From the NCBI RefSeq assembly GCF_013822155.1, contig NZ_PNJW01000010.1:1-64000 (forward strand): a DNA stretch of 64,000 bases. Direction: 5' to 3'. A program made the position numbers and the translations under genes. Of this stretch, positions 8,376-16,844 are shown in pieces (position 1 is the stretch's first letter; each line of letters starts with the position of its first letter). This DNA comes from Flavobacterium sp. (GTDB taxonomy: Bacteria; Bacteroidota; Bacteroidia; Flavobacteriales; Flavobacteriaceae). The notes below the pieces were generated by a model that saw nothing but the letters and a program-made list of their open reading frames with translations, had not been told where the DNA came from and did not search any database.

Positions 8376-9779
8376 ATGAAAATAGAACAAATTTATACCG
8401 GTTGTTTAGCACAAGGAGCTTATTATATTGAAAGTAAAGGTGAAGTAGCAATCATTGACCCATTGAGAGAAGTTCAACCTTATCTTGATAAAGCGGAACA
8501 AAATAACGCAAAAATAAAGTACATTTTTGAAACACATTTTCATGCAGATTTTGTGAGTGGTCATGTTACTTTATCAGAAAAAACAAATGCTCCAATTATT
8601 TTTGGTCCAACGGCAAGCCCAACTTTTAAAGCTCATATTGCTAAAGATGGTGAAGTTTTTAAATTAGGTGAAATTACAATCACAGCTTTGCATACTCCTG
8701 GTCATACTATGGAAAGTACAACATATTTATTGAAAGATAAAAACGGTAAAGATTATGCTATTTTTAGTGGAGACACTTTATTTTTAGGCGATGTGGGCCG
8801 ACCCGATTTAGCTCAAAAAGCAGCCGATATGACACAAGAACAATTAGCCGGTTTATTATATGATAGTTTGCGAACTAAAATAATGACCTTAGCAGATGAT
8901 GTAATTGTTTACCCGGCTCACGGTGCAGGTTCTGCCTGTGGTAAAAATTTAAGTAAGGAAACCGTGGGAAGCATAGGCGATCAGAAGGCAACCAATTATG
9001 CTTTACGGGCAAACATGACTAAAGAAGAATTTGTTAGGGAAGTAACGGATGGTTTATTACCACCACCGGCTTATTTTCCAATGAATGTTCAAATGAACAA
9101 AGAAGGTTATGGTAATGTGGAGAATATAATCAATGAAGCTAAAGCTTTTGAGCCAAAAGTTTTTGAAACCGTAGCCAACGAAACGGAAGCTTTAGTGTTA
9201 GATGTTCGCCATCAAGATGATTTTGCTAAAGGGCATATTCCAAAATCAATTTTTATTGGACTGGATGGTGGTTTTGCTCCTTGGGTAGGTGCTTTGATTT
9301 TAGATTATAAACAGCCTATTTTATTGGTAACTCCGGAAGGGAAAGAAAACGAAACCATCACCCGATTAGCCCGTGTGGGATACGATAACACCATTGGCTA
9401 TTTAAAAGGTGGATTTGAAACATGGAAAAAAGCAGGAATGGAATATGATACCGTGTCAACCGTTGATGCAGAAGTTTTAGAAGAAAACATGAAACTTCAT
9501 GTTCCTGTCTTTGATGTAAGAAAACCGGGTGAATATGCGTCTGAACATATTGTTGATGTGCCTTCAGCTCCTTTGGATTTTTTAAATGAACATTTGGTTC
9601 AGTTTCCTAAGGAAGAACCGTTTTACATTCATTGTGCCGGAGGGTATCGAAGTATGATTGCAGCTTCCATCTTAAAATCCAGAGGATATCATAATGTAAT
9701 TGATGTGAAAGGTGGCTATGCAGCCATAAAAAATACAACGATAAAACGGACAGCTTATGTTTGTCCAAGTACTTTGTAG
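8376..9779 (+). CDS. Second metallo-beta-lactamase/rhodanese persulfide dioxygenase-like protein
   Basis: This is a close paralogue of the 6823 protein, with the same first residues (MKIEQIYTGC) and the same domain order. The start is set at 8376 because the in-frame TTG at 8340 lies inside the promoter. Metal-site motifs THFHADFVSGH, LHTPGHTMEST and GDTLFLGDVGRPDL are present. The first rhodanese domain again lacks the catalytic Cys (TPEGKENE); the second has CAGGYRS. It probably heads an operon with rhodanese, thioredoxin and DUF6132 genes, although a repeat array separates it from them. It should convert persulfide sulfur to sulfite or pass it to an acceptor through the rhodanese domain. 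Confidence 0.88.
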   Translation: MKIEQIYTGCLAQGAYYIESKGEVAIIDPLREVQPYLDKAEQNNAKIKYIFETHFHADFVSGHVTLSEKTNAPIIFGPTASPTFKAHIAKDGEVFKLGEITITALHTPGHTMESTTYLLKDKNGKDYAIFSGDTLFLGDVGRPDLAQKAADMTQEQLAGLLYDSLRTKIMTLADDVIVYPAHGAGSACGKNLSKETVGSIGDQKATNYALRANMTKEEFVREVTDGLLPPPAYFPMNVQMNKEGYGNVENIINEAKAFEPKVFETVANETEALVLDVRHQDDFAKGHIPKSIFIGLDGGFAPWVGALILDYKQPILLVTPEGKENETITRLARVGYDNTIGYLKGGFETWKKAGMEYDTVSTVDAEVLEENMKLHVPVFDVRKPGEYASEHIVDVPSAPLDFLNEHLVQFPKEEPFYIHCAGGYRSMIAASILKSRGYHNVIDVKGGYAAIKNTTIKRTAYVCPSTL

Positions 9780-9784
9780 AATGT

Positions 9785-9869
9785 GCTGAGTTACTGAGGC
9801 ACTAAGGTTCTAAGGTTTTTTTAGACACCGCTTAGTACCTCAGAACCTTAGTGCCTTAGAACCTAAAAA
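9785..9869. repeat. CTnAG-type intergenic repeat with a long inverted repeat
   Basis: The 85-bp spacer is built of short CTnAG/CTGAG/CTAAG units, as in CTGAGTTACTGAGGCACTAA, and then its near reverse complement (ACCTCAGAACCTTAGTGCC), so the RNA would form a long imperfect hairpin. Similar units recur at 54418-54447 and 54766-54840. It resembles short palindromic intergenic repeats scattered in flavobacterial genomes. Confidence 0.75.
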
Positions 9870-9878
9870 TAAAAAAAT

Positions 9879-10241
9879 ATGAAAAAATTAGCCTTATTGT
9901 TAGTAATTGCTATAATGACAATTTCATGTCAATCGCAAAATAATTCTAAAATAAAAGTAATTCCGGTAACAGAATTCAAAACTGAAATTGCAAAAGGAGA
10001 AGTACAACTTATCGATGTTAGAACACCTGAGGAATTTTTAGAAGGAGCCATTCCAAAAGCTTCAAATATAAATGTAAATGATGAATCATTTGAAGCAGAG
10101 ATTCAAAAATTAGACAAAACCAAACCGGTTTATGTCTATTGTAGAAGTGGTGCCAGAAGCCAAAAAGCTGCAAAAAAAATGATTGAATTAGGATTTATTC
10201 AAGTGATTGACTTAGAAGGCGGATTTTTGAGTTGGAAATAA
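9879..10241 (+). CDS. Rhodanese-like lipoprotein
   Basis: The 120-residue protein has a lipoprotein signal (ISC lipobox, Cys about 17) and a single rhodanese domain. That domain has a full active-site loop CRSGARS (around residue 90) after VYVY, and a GGFLSW ending. It would act on the periplasmic side as a sulfurtransferase, accepting sulfane sulfur from thiosulfate or polysulfide. It lies 23 nt before a thioredoxin gene, a natural reductant for rhodanese-bound persulfide, and downstream of the two persulfide dioxygenases. Confidence 0.88.
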   Translation: MKKLALLLVIAIMTISCQSQNNSKIKVIPVTEFKTEIAKGEVQLIDVRTPEEFLEGAIPKASNINVNDESFEAEIQKLDKTKPVYVYCRSGARSQKAAKKMIELGFIQVIDLEGGFLSWK

Positions 10242-10264
10242 ATTTTAAAATAAAAGTTTAACTT

Positions 10265-10564
10265 ATGAAGACTTTTCAGGATATAATCAATTCAGAAACA
10301 CCTGTTCTTGTTGATTTTTTTGCAACATGGTGTGGACCTTGTCAAATGCTTGCACCAATTTTAAAAGAAGTTAAAGATAGTTTAGAAGATCAAATTTCGA
10401 TTATTAAAATTGATGTGGATAAGAATGAACAGTTAGCGGCACAATACCAAGTGAGGGGAGTTCCTACGATGATGCTTTTTAAAAAGGGTAAACAATTGTG
10501 GCGACAATCCGGGGTGTTATCTAAAGAACAAATTATTCAAATTATACAGGAAAAAAGCAATTAA
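10265..10564 (+). CDS. Thioredoxin
   Basis: The 99-residue single-domain protein has no signal peptide. It contains the WCGPC redox motif (around residue 21), the buried Asp region VDFFATW, and the cis-Pro loop RGVPTMM. It is slightly shorter than E. coli thioredoxin. As a cytosolic thiol-disulfide reductant it could release sulfide from rhodanese or reduce persulfides. It is followed without a gap by the DUF6132 gene. Confidence 0.9.
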   Translation: MKTFQDIINSETPVLVDFFATWCGPCQMLAPILKEVKDSLEDQISIIKIDVDKNEQLAAQYQVRGVPTMMLFKKGKQLWRQSGVLSKEQIIQIIQEKSN

Positions 10565-10756
10565 ATGAACAAAAAAGCAATCATAATTACCGCTATTGGA
10601 GTACTAGTCGGTGCAATTTCCGGTTATTTATATTATCATTTTGTAGGTTGTGCCAGTGGAACTTGTTCCATCACGTCTAAACCATTGAACAGTACATTAT
10701 ATGGAAGTTTAATGGGCGGACTGTTGTTTAATTTGTTTGTGAAAACTGAGAAATAA
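10565..10756 (+). CDS. DUF6132-type small membrane protein
   Basis: The 63-residue protein has two membrane helices, each ending in glycine-rich turns, and between them the segment VGCASGTCSI with two cysteines. Start codon immediately follows the thioredoxin stop. Such small YeeE/DUF6132-like proteins often neighbour rhodanese and thioredoxin genes; the paired Cys could carry sulfur or metal, which is inference. Confidence 0.7.
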   Translation: MNKKAIIITAIGVLVGAISGYLYYHFVGCASGTCSITSKPLNSTLYGSLMGGLLFNLFVKTEK

Positions 10757-10770
10757 TTTAAATAATAAAA

Positions 10771-10803
10771 AAAGCTCTTTTGATTATTCTTCAAAAGAGC
10801 TTT
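10771..10803. terminator. Bidirectional terminator between convergent operons
   Basis: A perfect 13-bp stem (10771-10783 with 10791-10803) is flanked by A and T tracts. It lies between the 3' ends of the sulfur operon (plus) and the cytochrome operon (minus). Confidence 0.85.
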
Positions 10804-10837
10804 CTAATTTCAACTTAATTAACGAAGGATTTATTTC

Positions 10838-11248
10838 TTATAATGTTCTCATATAAGCCACTAACTGCCAACGTTCAGTATTACTTAATTTTTCTTTGAA
10901 TGAAGGCATTGGTTTTCTTCCGGCAGTAGTATAATAATATAATTCACCGTCTGTTTTTGCTTTAAATTCTTTTGAAGTAAAATCACCACAGGAGATATCA
11001 ATTTTTTCTGCTTTTGTTCCGTCACCTAAACCTTTTACTCCGTGACAGGATTTACATTCTCTTGCCCAAATTGCTTTTCCTTCTTTAATTGCATTTTCAT
11101 CCGCTTTTATTGGACTTTTTAATTTTGCATCTGCTGCAGGAACTTTCCATTCTTTTCCTTTTGGTTTTGCTTGAGCATTGTTTGTTTGACTAACGAACAA
11201 GGCAGCAACAAGTGTAAATCCGAAAATAATCTGTTTTAATTTTTTCAT
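10838..11248 (-). CDS. Exported mono-heme c-type cytochrome
   Basis: The 136-residue protein has a signal peptide ending near NNAQA and one CKSCH heme site. A distal Met is likely in KPMPSFKEKLS, giving a class I cytochrome c fold. It is the last gene of the minus-strand run of NrfD-, NrfC- and cytochrome-like genes. It is the natural soluble periplasmic electron carrier of the module and could pass electrons to NorC or to the NosZ-linked cytochrome; this transfer is inferred from shared dyad A control. Confidence 0.85.
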   Translation of the reverse strand: MKKLKQIIFGFTLVAALFVSQTNNAQAKPKGKEWKVPAADAKLKSPIKADENAIKEGKAIWARECKSCHGVKGLGDGTKAEKIDISCGDFTSKEFKAKTDGELYYYTTAGRKPMPSFKEKLSNTERWQLVAYMRTL

Positions 11249-11267
11249 TTGTAATTTATTTATTGGG

Positions 11268-11816
11268 TTAATCTTTATTTATTGTTCTTAATTTTCTAAT
11301 TCTAAAAATTTGAAATACGGCATAAAATAATGTTCCCCATACAATTCCGATTGCTAATAATGACGCAACTATAAAATATATCGGAGCTTTATCCCTTCCT
11401 CCTGAAATAGAACGTTCACCTACATTCGAGTTATCACTTGCAATTATCATGCCCCATTTTATTTCACTTTTTGTTTCAGTATTCATGTAGTTCTCATCAT
11501 CTTCGATTTTTGCAATGAAAACTAACTTACCATCAGGTGAAGGAATATCTTGTGGTACTTCAAAACTGGCTTCACCGATAGAATCTGTTGCAATAGGCTC
11601 GCCAATAGCCAAATTACTATATAATCTTTTTACAAATAAACCAACGCTAACTTCCTGGACAGGTTTACCTTCTGAAGTGACTAATGCTTTGCAAACATTA
11701 ACAGAGTCTACTTTTTCAAATGACAGTGTAATAACAGCTTCTTTTTCTTGTCCAAAGACACTTGCAATACTCAAAAACAGAGCACAATTTACTAAGAAAT
11801 ATTTAAATTTTTTCAT
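11268..11816 (-). CDS. Exported single-TM protein of the NrfCD-like cluster
   Basis: The 182-residue protein has a signal peptide ending at VFGQ, an immunoglobulin-like beta region (VNVCKALVTSEGKPVQEVSVGLFV...GEASFEVP), and one C-terminal membrane helix (APIYFIVASLLAIGIVWGTLF) with a basic cytoplasmic tail. I do not recognise a named family. It sits 7 nt after the NrfD gene and 19 nt before the terminal cytochrome, so it probably anchors or assembles the cytochromes of this complex. Confidence 0.7.
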   Translation of the reverse strand: MKKFKYFLVNCALFLSIASVFGQEKEAVITLSFEKVDSVNVCKALVTSEGKPVQEVSVGLFVKRLYSNLAIGEPIATDSIGEASFEVPQDIPSPDGKLVFIAKIEDDENYMNTETKSEIKWGMIIASDNSNVGERSISGGRDKAPIYFIVASLLAIGIVWGTLFYAVFQIFRIRKLRTINKD

Positions 11817-11823
11817 CTCTGGA

Positions 11824-13200
11824 TTATTTATAGTTAAAAATTTCTTCTTTTCCTTCTAATTTACCTTCAGCAACTTCCCAAACGGAAATGATAGGAAAAT
11901 ATCTTGAAAATAGTGTAACAATTAGTAACATCGCAGCAAAGGTTGAAGCAACAATTGTCCATTCAATCAAACTAGGACTATAATGGGTCCAAGAAGCTGG
12001 GACATCTTGAATAGGTAAATAGGGTGAAGATAATCCAGGGATTACAATTAGATAGCGTTTCCACCACCCGGCTATAAATACAGCAATTGCTATGATAGTA
12101 AGCGGTAATGGTTTTCTCATTGCTTTGAATAATGGAAATATACTGGGAACTACAATACCAAAAAACACAACTGACCAATAAAAAAGAGCTTCTTCACCAA
12201 CAAATAAGTTCAACAAATGATTGGCATGTAATCCTGACATTTTATAGGCTGGAACTAAATATTCATTGATATTAAAATAGGCATAGATTAATCCCATCAA
12301 GACCATCGCTTTTCCTAATTTATCAAAATGCATATCTGTAAGATATTTTTCTAATTTATATGCCTTTCTGAAAATGAATATTGCAATAATCATTGCGGCT
12401 ACTCCTAATAAAAAGGCTCCGGAAACAAAATAGGCTCCAAAATTTGTACTATCCCATTCAGATCGTAACGTTGTGGCAAAAAGCCATGCAGTAACAGTGT
12501 GAATCGATATACCTAGCGGAATAACTAAAATAGTCAATACTCTAACTGTTTTTTTAAGTATTTTCCATTGTTCAGGACTTCCTTCCCAACCAAATGATAG
12601 AAAACTATACATTTTTAATTGCCATTTTGGTAAATTTTTCAAATGATTTTTGCAAGTTGACAAAGAAGGTATTAATGGAATAAACAGTAAGATTAAACTT
12701 GTCACTAAATAGGTCATAATGACTATAATATCCCAAATAATAGGAGATTGAATCCGGCCATGTGTGACTAAAAAATACAATCGATCGGGTCTTCCCATAG
12801 CAGCAACAATACTTACACCAGCGAGCATAATTGCTCCTACTGCAATAACTTCTGCAATTCTCGAAAGCGGTCTGTACCATTCAAAATGAGTGAGTTTCAA
12901 CACTGCTGACATCAAAACACCAACTAAACTTAGGGCTACAAAAAACACAAAGTTTGATATATAAACGCCCCACATGGTATAATCTCTTAGTGAAACAGTT
13001 ACATATTTACTTTTGGTTTCTTGAATATAATAGGCATATACTCCCGCTAAACAAACCAGTAGAAGAAAACCAATCCATATTTTACCGGCTTTACCAATTT
13101 TTTCAATTGGGCGAAGTAAATCATTTTTCATAACCATATACTCTTCCTGTGTAAAGGTTTCGTATTGTGTTGAATCTGTTTTAATAATATCTTTAGACAT
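11824..13200 (-). CDS. NrfD/PsrC-like polytopic quinone-interacting membrane subunit
   Basis: The 458-residue protein has eight or more helices. Its pattern fits NrfD/PsrC (EWYRPLSRIAEVIAVGAIMLAGVSIVAAMGRPDR; HTVTAWLFATTLRSEWDSTNFGAYFVSGAFLLGVA). The GRPDR and HTVTAW segments are typical of the quinone-site helices in this superfamily. It follows the Fe-S subunit gene, as in nrfCD and psrBC, and would exchange electrons with menaquinone. No molybdopterin or multi-heme nitrite reductase subunit lies nearby, so the usual catalytic partner is absent here. Confidence 0.85.
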   Translation of the reverse strand: MSKDIIKTDSTQYETFTQEEYMVMKNDLLRPIEKIGKAGKIWIGFLLLVCLAGVYAYYIQETKSKYVTVSLRDYTMWGVYISNFVFFVALSLVGVLMSAVLKLTHFEWYRPLSRIAEVIAVGAIMLAGVSIVAAMGRPDRLYFLVTHGRIQSPIIWDIIVIMTYLVTSLILLFIPLIPSLSTCKNHLKNLPKWQLKMYSFLSFGWEGSPEQWKILKKTVRVLTILVIPLGISIHTVTAWLFATTLRSEWDSTNFGAYFVSGAFLLGVAAMIIAIFIFRKAYKLEKYLTDMHFDKLGKAMVLMGLIYAYFNINEYLVPAYKMSGLHANHLLNLFVGEEALFYWSVVFFGIVVPSIFPLFKAMRKPLPLTIIAIAVFIAGWWKRYLIVIPGLSSPYLPIQDVPASWTHYSPSLIEWTIVASTFAAMLLIVTLFSRYFPIISVWEVAEGKLEGKEEIFNYK

Positions 13201-13219
13201 AATTTAAATTTTTAAAGAT

Positions 13220-14161
13220 TTACTCTTTGGTATTATGAGCTTCAGTGGCATCTTCAAACGGGAAATTACGTTTTACCGGAGGTAAATAATAAACCCTTGG
13301 TTTTGTTCCCAATTCTTCAAATTGTCGATACCCGGCTCTGTCTTCTAATAATTTTTTAAGTCTAAAGGTATCTTCACCGTTAGTGACAACATCTTCTAAT
13401 TCATCTCCATGAAATATTGCACCATTAGGACATTCAACAACGCATGCCGGAAGTAAACCTTGAGCGGAACGGTCTGTACAAAAATCACATTTTGCAACAG
13501 TCCCTTCTTGTGCATAAGGAGTTGCACAGAAATTTTCAGCCGAAGTGTCATTTTTGTGCTCTTCAGTAAATTTAACTTGTTCGGGTCTTCCAAAATTGAA
13601 AGTACGGGCTGAATAAGGACAAGCTGCCATACAAAATTTACAGCCAATGCATCGATCTGCATCTACCGCAACAATACCATCTGAACGTTTAAATGTTGCA
13701 TCTACGGGACATACTTTTGTACAAGGTGGATTATCACAATGATAACACATGGTCGGGAACCAATAAGGTGAAGCCAAAGGAGAATCCTGCATTTTTTTTA
13801 CCTTAATGTATTCAATAGGAGCTAAGATATGATGAGCAGTTTGACATCCTTCAATGCATTTTCTTTCATTGGCACATCTACCTAAATCAATTACGCGTAT
13901 GAATTTTTTACCTTCAATTCCTTGCCGAACTTCTTCTTTTGTAAATTTATCATTTGCCGCATGGTGATCAACATGTGAACTATCGATTTCTATCAATTTA
14001 CCATCAGCGGTTAGCACTTTAACTTTTTTGCCGGTAGTTTTTGGAATTTCATTATCAGAAATAGCACTTGTAATAGCCGTTCCGGCTAATGCAATTCCTC
14101 CCAAGGCTCCTAATTTTAGGAAATTCCTACGGTTTGATTTGTTGTTATCTTCAGTTGCCAT
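13220..14161 (-). CDS. Tat-exported NrfC/PsrB-like 4Fe-4S electron-transfer subunit
   Basis: The start at 14161 is chosen over an upstream in-frame start at 14224, because it puts a Tat signal at the N-terminus (NRRNFLKLGALGG, about residues 10-22). Cys clusters are CANERKCIEGC, CYHCDNPPCTKVC, CIGCKFCMAAC and CDFCTD...CVVEC, a full NrfC-like set for about four [4Fe-4S] clusters. The protein would sit on the periplasmic face bound to the NrfD-like subunit encoded 19 nt downstream. The direction of electron flow (quinol to cytochrome c or the reverse) cannot be read from sequence. Confidence 0.87.
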   Translation of the reverse strand: MATEDNNKSNRRNFLKLGALGGIALAGTAITSAISDNEIPKTTGKKVKVLTADGKLIEIDSSHVDHHAANDKFTKEEVRQGIEGKKFIRVIDLGRCANERKCIEGCQTAHHILAPIEYIKVKKMQDSPLASPYWFPTMCYHCDNPPCTKVCPVDATFKRSDGIVAVDADRCIGCKFCMAACPYSARTFNFGRPEQVKFTEEHKNDTSAENFCATPYAQEGTVAKCDFCTDRSAQGLLPACVVECPNGAIFHGDELEDVVTNGEDTFRLKKLLEDRAGYRQFEELGTKPRVYYLPPVKRNFPFEDATEAHNTKE

Positions 14162-14261
14162 AATTTTATTGATTAGTATTGAATTAATTTCTATTGAGCT
14201 GAATTTGGTATTCAAAAAATTCAATTTTAGATTTGAACGCTCAATATTTTTTTAAAAAAAC

Positions 14262-14315
14262 AATTCAGCAAAAGAAAATCGATTTGAGTAAAAGTTAGAT
14301 TTCTTTTGCTGAATT
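14262..14315 (-). terminator. Long inverted repeat, possible partial terminator inside the cytochrome cluster
   Basis: AATTCAGCAAAAGAAA (14262-14277) is complementary to 14300-14315, a 16-bp perfect stem with a 22-nt loop. On the minus strand the stem is followed by G and seven T. It lies between the beta-barrel gene and the Fe-S gene, so it may lower expression of the downstream NrfCD half or protect an RNA end. Confidence 0.6.
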
Positions 14316-14329
14316 ATATGAATTTTTGA

Positions 14330-15169
14330 CTACCAAGATTTCATAATGTTGAAGCCTATCATGAATTCACCATTAAAAAATTCGTTTTGGTTGTACATGA
14401 TATTTTGTTGGTTTACAATACCTTTTGAATTACTTATGAATAATTGAAAGGCATGTTGAACAGCACCATATTCAATCCCGATTCCAAAACCTGGTTTAGG
14501 TGTGTTTTGCTCATACTTCATTAAAGGAGTTGTAAAATCTACGATAATTGATAAATCTTGCATAAACGTATATTTACCTCCGGCTCCTAAAGCCAACATG
14601 TCGTTTTGCATTGTACTTTCTACTAAATTGTAGTGAGAGTAACTTGGGGCCAATAGAAAGGATACTGATTTGCTCATCCTTCTGGTAAGTATTAACTGGT
14701 TGAAAAATGACCAACGGTCTGAAGTGTATTCAAACTCTTCTTTTGGAAGTGCACTAACAGTCCAATTTCCGTAATAGGTCAAGTTAAAAGGCATTTTACC
14801 ATTAACAGTTTGTTTGAAAATTGCCGCTTTCAAGTTAAAATCTTGTAAACGGTTTTCTTTTGATGTTCCAAAACCTACTGTAATTCTGTCTGTTACAGCA
14901 TATGTTAATGCCAATCGAATGTTGGCAACACCCCAAATACCTATCATATCATTAGACCCATCAACCATTCCGAAACGGTGGTTCATGATAAACTCAACAG
15001 TACCTTTTGAATATACTCTATCAGTTTGATTGTCTACTAATGATGAACTTTCAAAAGCTGCTTTTTCATATTCTACTTCAACAGGTACAATAGTATCAGT
15101 TGTTTCCTGTGCAAAAATGCTCAAAGGAAAAAAAGACAAAACTGCAACGAATAATTTATATAATTTCAT
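14330..15169 (-). CDS. DUF5777-like outer-membrane beta-barrel protein
   Basis: The 279-residue protein has a signal peptide ending at IFAQ and a barrel-like mature part (GTVEFIMNHRFGMVDGSNDMIGIWGVANIRLALTY... FGIGIEYGAVQHAFQLFISNS) of the type annotated DUF5777. It is 15 nt downstream of a heme-binding lipoprotein gene. A barrel encoded among c-type cytochromes suggests either an outer-membrane conduit or scaffold for electron transfer, or a copper/heme import role; both are speculative. Confidence 0.7.
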   Translation of the reverse strand: MKLYKLFVAVLSFFPLSIFAQETTDTIVPVEVEYEKAAFESSSLVDNQTDRVYSKGTVEFIMNHRFGMVDGSNDMIGIWGVANIRLALTYAVTDRITVGFGTSKENRLQDFNLKAAIFKQTVNGKMPFNLTYYGNWTVSALPKEEFEYTSDRWSFFNQLILTRRMSKSVSFLLAPSYSHYNLVESTMQNDMLALGAGGKYTFMQDLSIIVDFTTPLMKYEQNTPKPGFGIGIEYGAVQHAFQLFISNSKGIVNQQNIMYNQNEFFNGEFMIGFNIMKSW

Positions 15170-15184
15170 GATTATCTTATTAAA

Positions 15185-15586
15185 TTAGTTATTAAGTGCT
15201 CCTTGATTAATCCATTTTTGAACTAATGTTATTTTTCCATCACTCAAAGCACCATTAGGGGGCATTAAAGGAGCACCATCACCAATTAATGATTTATATA
15301 AATCACTTCCATTTGCATTTTCAGGGACAACCCAACCCTCATTAATTAGTATATTATACGAATTAGGATTAGTTAAATCTGGTTCGACAGAACCTGGATT
15401 GTGACACCCAATACAACTTTGATTAAAGATTGGTTGGATATCAGTACTATAAGAGACAACATCCGGGATGACAATATTTTCAGGAGGTAATTCATCATAG
15501 TAACAAGATGAAAAGGAGAGAGGGAGTACCAATCCTATAGCAATTATTAATAGTTTTTTCATTTTTTTCATTTTTAAGTTTTTCAA
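15185..15586 (-). CDS. Mono-heme cytochrome c-like lipoprotein
   Basis: The start is uncertain among three ATGs (15586, 15571, 15562). All give a lipoprotein signal ending in the lipobox FSSC. The mature part has one heme site CIGCH followed by NPGSVEPDLTNP, and a possible distal Met in APLMPPNGALSDG. The layout matches short planctomycete/Bacteroidota cytochromes of the Cyt c/c1 type. It lies between a di-heme cytochrome and a beta-barrel gene in the dyad A-controlled cluster. Confidence 0.8.
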   Translation of the reverse strand: MKNLKMKKMKKLLIIAIGLVLPLSFSSCYYDELPPENIVIPDVVSYSTDIQPIFNQSCIGCHNPGSVEPDLTNPNSYNILINEGWVVPENANGSDLYKSLIGDGAPLMPPNGALSDGKITLVQKWINQGALNN

Positions 15587-15644
15587 TACTATTCTCCTTA
15601 TTCAATTAATAAGGAGAATAGTTGATTTAGTTTACTATTTGTAA

Positions 15645-16529
15645 TTAATTAGGATAAGCAACATTATCGTTCAACGCTTTAAGTAGATTTTTCATTTCAC
15701 TTAAAGAGGTAGGAGTGTGGCCCATTGCAGTACCAAGTTGTCCGGAAAGCACTTTAAACTGCAATTCGTATGGTTTAGTTCTAGCAAACTTACCTACTGA
15801 AGTAGTTCCACCAAAAAGAATAAGTTTACCATCTGTTCCATGACAACTGGCACATTTATTTGTGTAAAAAGTATTTCCGCTTGCTGCATTACCATCTCTA
15901 CCTATGTCACTAAAAGCTAAAGTTCCGCTTGGATAAGTTCCTGTAGTGTTTATTTGATATAATTGGTCAGTATCTAAAGCACCTTCTTTTAAGAATTTAA
16001 CTAAATCCCAAATTTGAGCATCGGACAAAATCACACTATAATCCGCATGATTGTTTCCGCCTAAAGCAGGATTTAAACCGTCAGCTGTTCTTGCAGGATC
16101 AACGGCAGGCCCGCCAAGGTTTTTAATTTTGTCAAAAATGACTCTTTTATCAGAATATTGTAAATTAACGAGTTGAATAGCAGCCACATCAGGTCTGGCA
16201 GCTTGGGGACCTCTGTTGATATAAGAACCGTATCTTCCTTTCAAATCCCAACCGTGACAAGATTTACATCTGTAAAATTCATTATAGTCATTAATGTGTG
16301 CTGGATCAACAGTAGCATCGTTTGGAACAAAATCATCTGTGCTTCCGGTTTCCGCTTTTCTAAAATCATTAAATAATTTATAACCACTTACTACATCAGC
16401 AGCTTCATAGCTAGCTAAATCCGGATCAACAGGTACAGTTGTATCTGTTCTGTCATCATGAGTACATCCCACGAATGCTAAAGAGAGACCAATCATTAAA
16501 AACACTGGAATTTTAAAAAACGTTTTCAT
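15645..16529 (-). CDS. Exported di-heme c-type cytochrome lipoprotein
   Basis: The 294-residue protein has a lipoprotein signal (FVGC lipobox) and two heme sites, CKSCHGW (about residue 88) and CASCHGT (about residue 226). Each lies in its own cytochrome c-like domain. It is the first gene of the seven-gene minus-strand cluster ending at 10838 and lies 66 nt downstream of a perfect -7 element with a dyad A box. It is probably attached to a membrane facing the periplasm and passes electrons within the cluster. Confidence 0.85.
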   Translation of the reverse strand: MKTFFKIPVFLMIGLSLAFVGCTHDDRTDTTVPVDPDLASYEAADVVSGYKLFNDFRKAETGSTDDFVPNDATVDPAHINDYNEFYRCKSCHGWDLKGRYGSYINRGPQAARPDVAAIQLVNLQYSDKRVIFDKIKNLGGPAVDPARTADGLNPALGGNNHADYSVILSDAQIWDLVKFLKEGALDTDQLYQINTTGTYPSGTLAFSDIGRDGNAASGNTFYTNKCASCHGTDGKLILFGGTTSVGKFARTKPYELQFKVLSGQLGTAMGHTPTSLSEMKNLLKALNDNVAYPN

Positions 16530-16587
16530 ATTAAATTGAATTAAGTTGATATTTATTAGTTAATTCTTAGGTATCAGAATTATACTT

Positions 16588-16631
16588 CAAATATAGTTTA
16601 ACAAAATATTATGAAATATGATATATATCAT
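16588..16631 (-). promoter_or_regulatory. Dyad A box and promoter of the cytochrome/NrfCD cluster
   Basis: ATGAT-ATAT-ATCAT lies at 16618-16631. On the minus strand TATATTTG (16595-16588) is a perfect -7 element 29.5 nt from the dyad axis. The rest of the gap 16530-16844 is AT-rich with nothing else recognisable except the -7-like TATATTTG at 16803-16810 for the plus-strand gene. Confidence 0.75.
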
Positions 16632-16844
16632 ATAATTTTAAATCATAATTATCAGATTTACATGAAAAGACATTAACTACATAAAAAAAGTTGATTCTTA
16701 ATTTTCAATTGGATTAAATCTGAACAAAAGTAATTAATAGACTAAATAACTTAAAATTCTATTAAAATAGTTGTCAAATGTTCGATGGTATTCAATAAAT
16801 TATATATTTGTACTAATCATTTGTAAATAATTAAAACCTATATC

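Noticed and set aside
9785..9869. Possible CRISPR-like repeat array
   Set aside because: Units are short, variable and arranged as inverted halves, with no constant direct repeat and spacer pattern and no cas genes.
16771..16784. Weak dyad-like TTGTC-AAAT-GTTCG before the 16845 gene
   Set aside because: Too many mismatches to dyad B, and the axis is 25.5 nt from the -7 element instead of 28.5-29.5.
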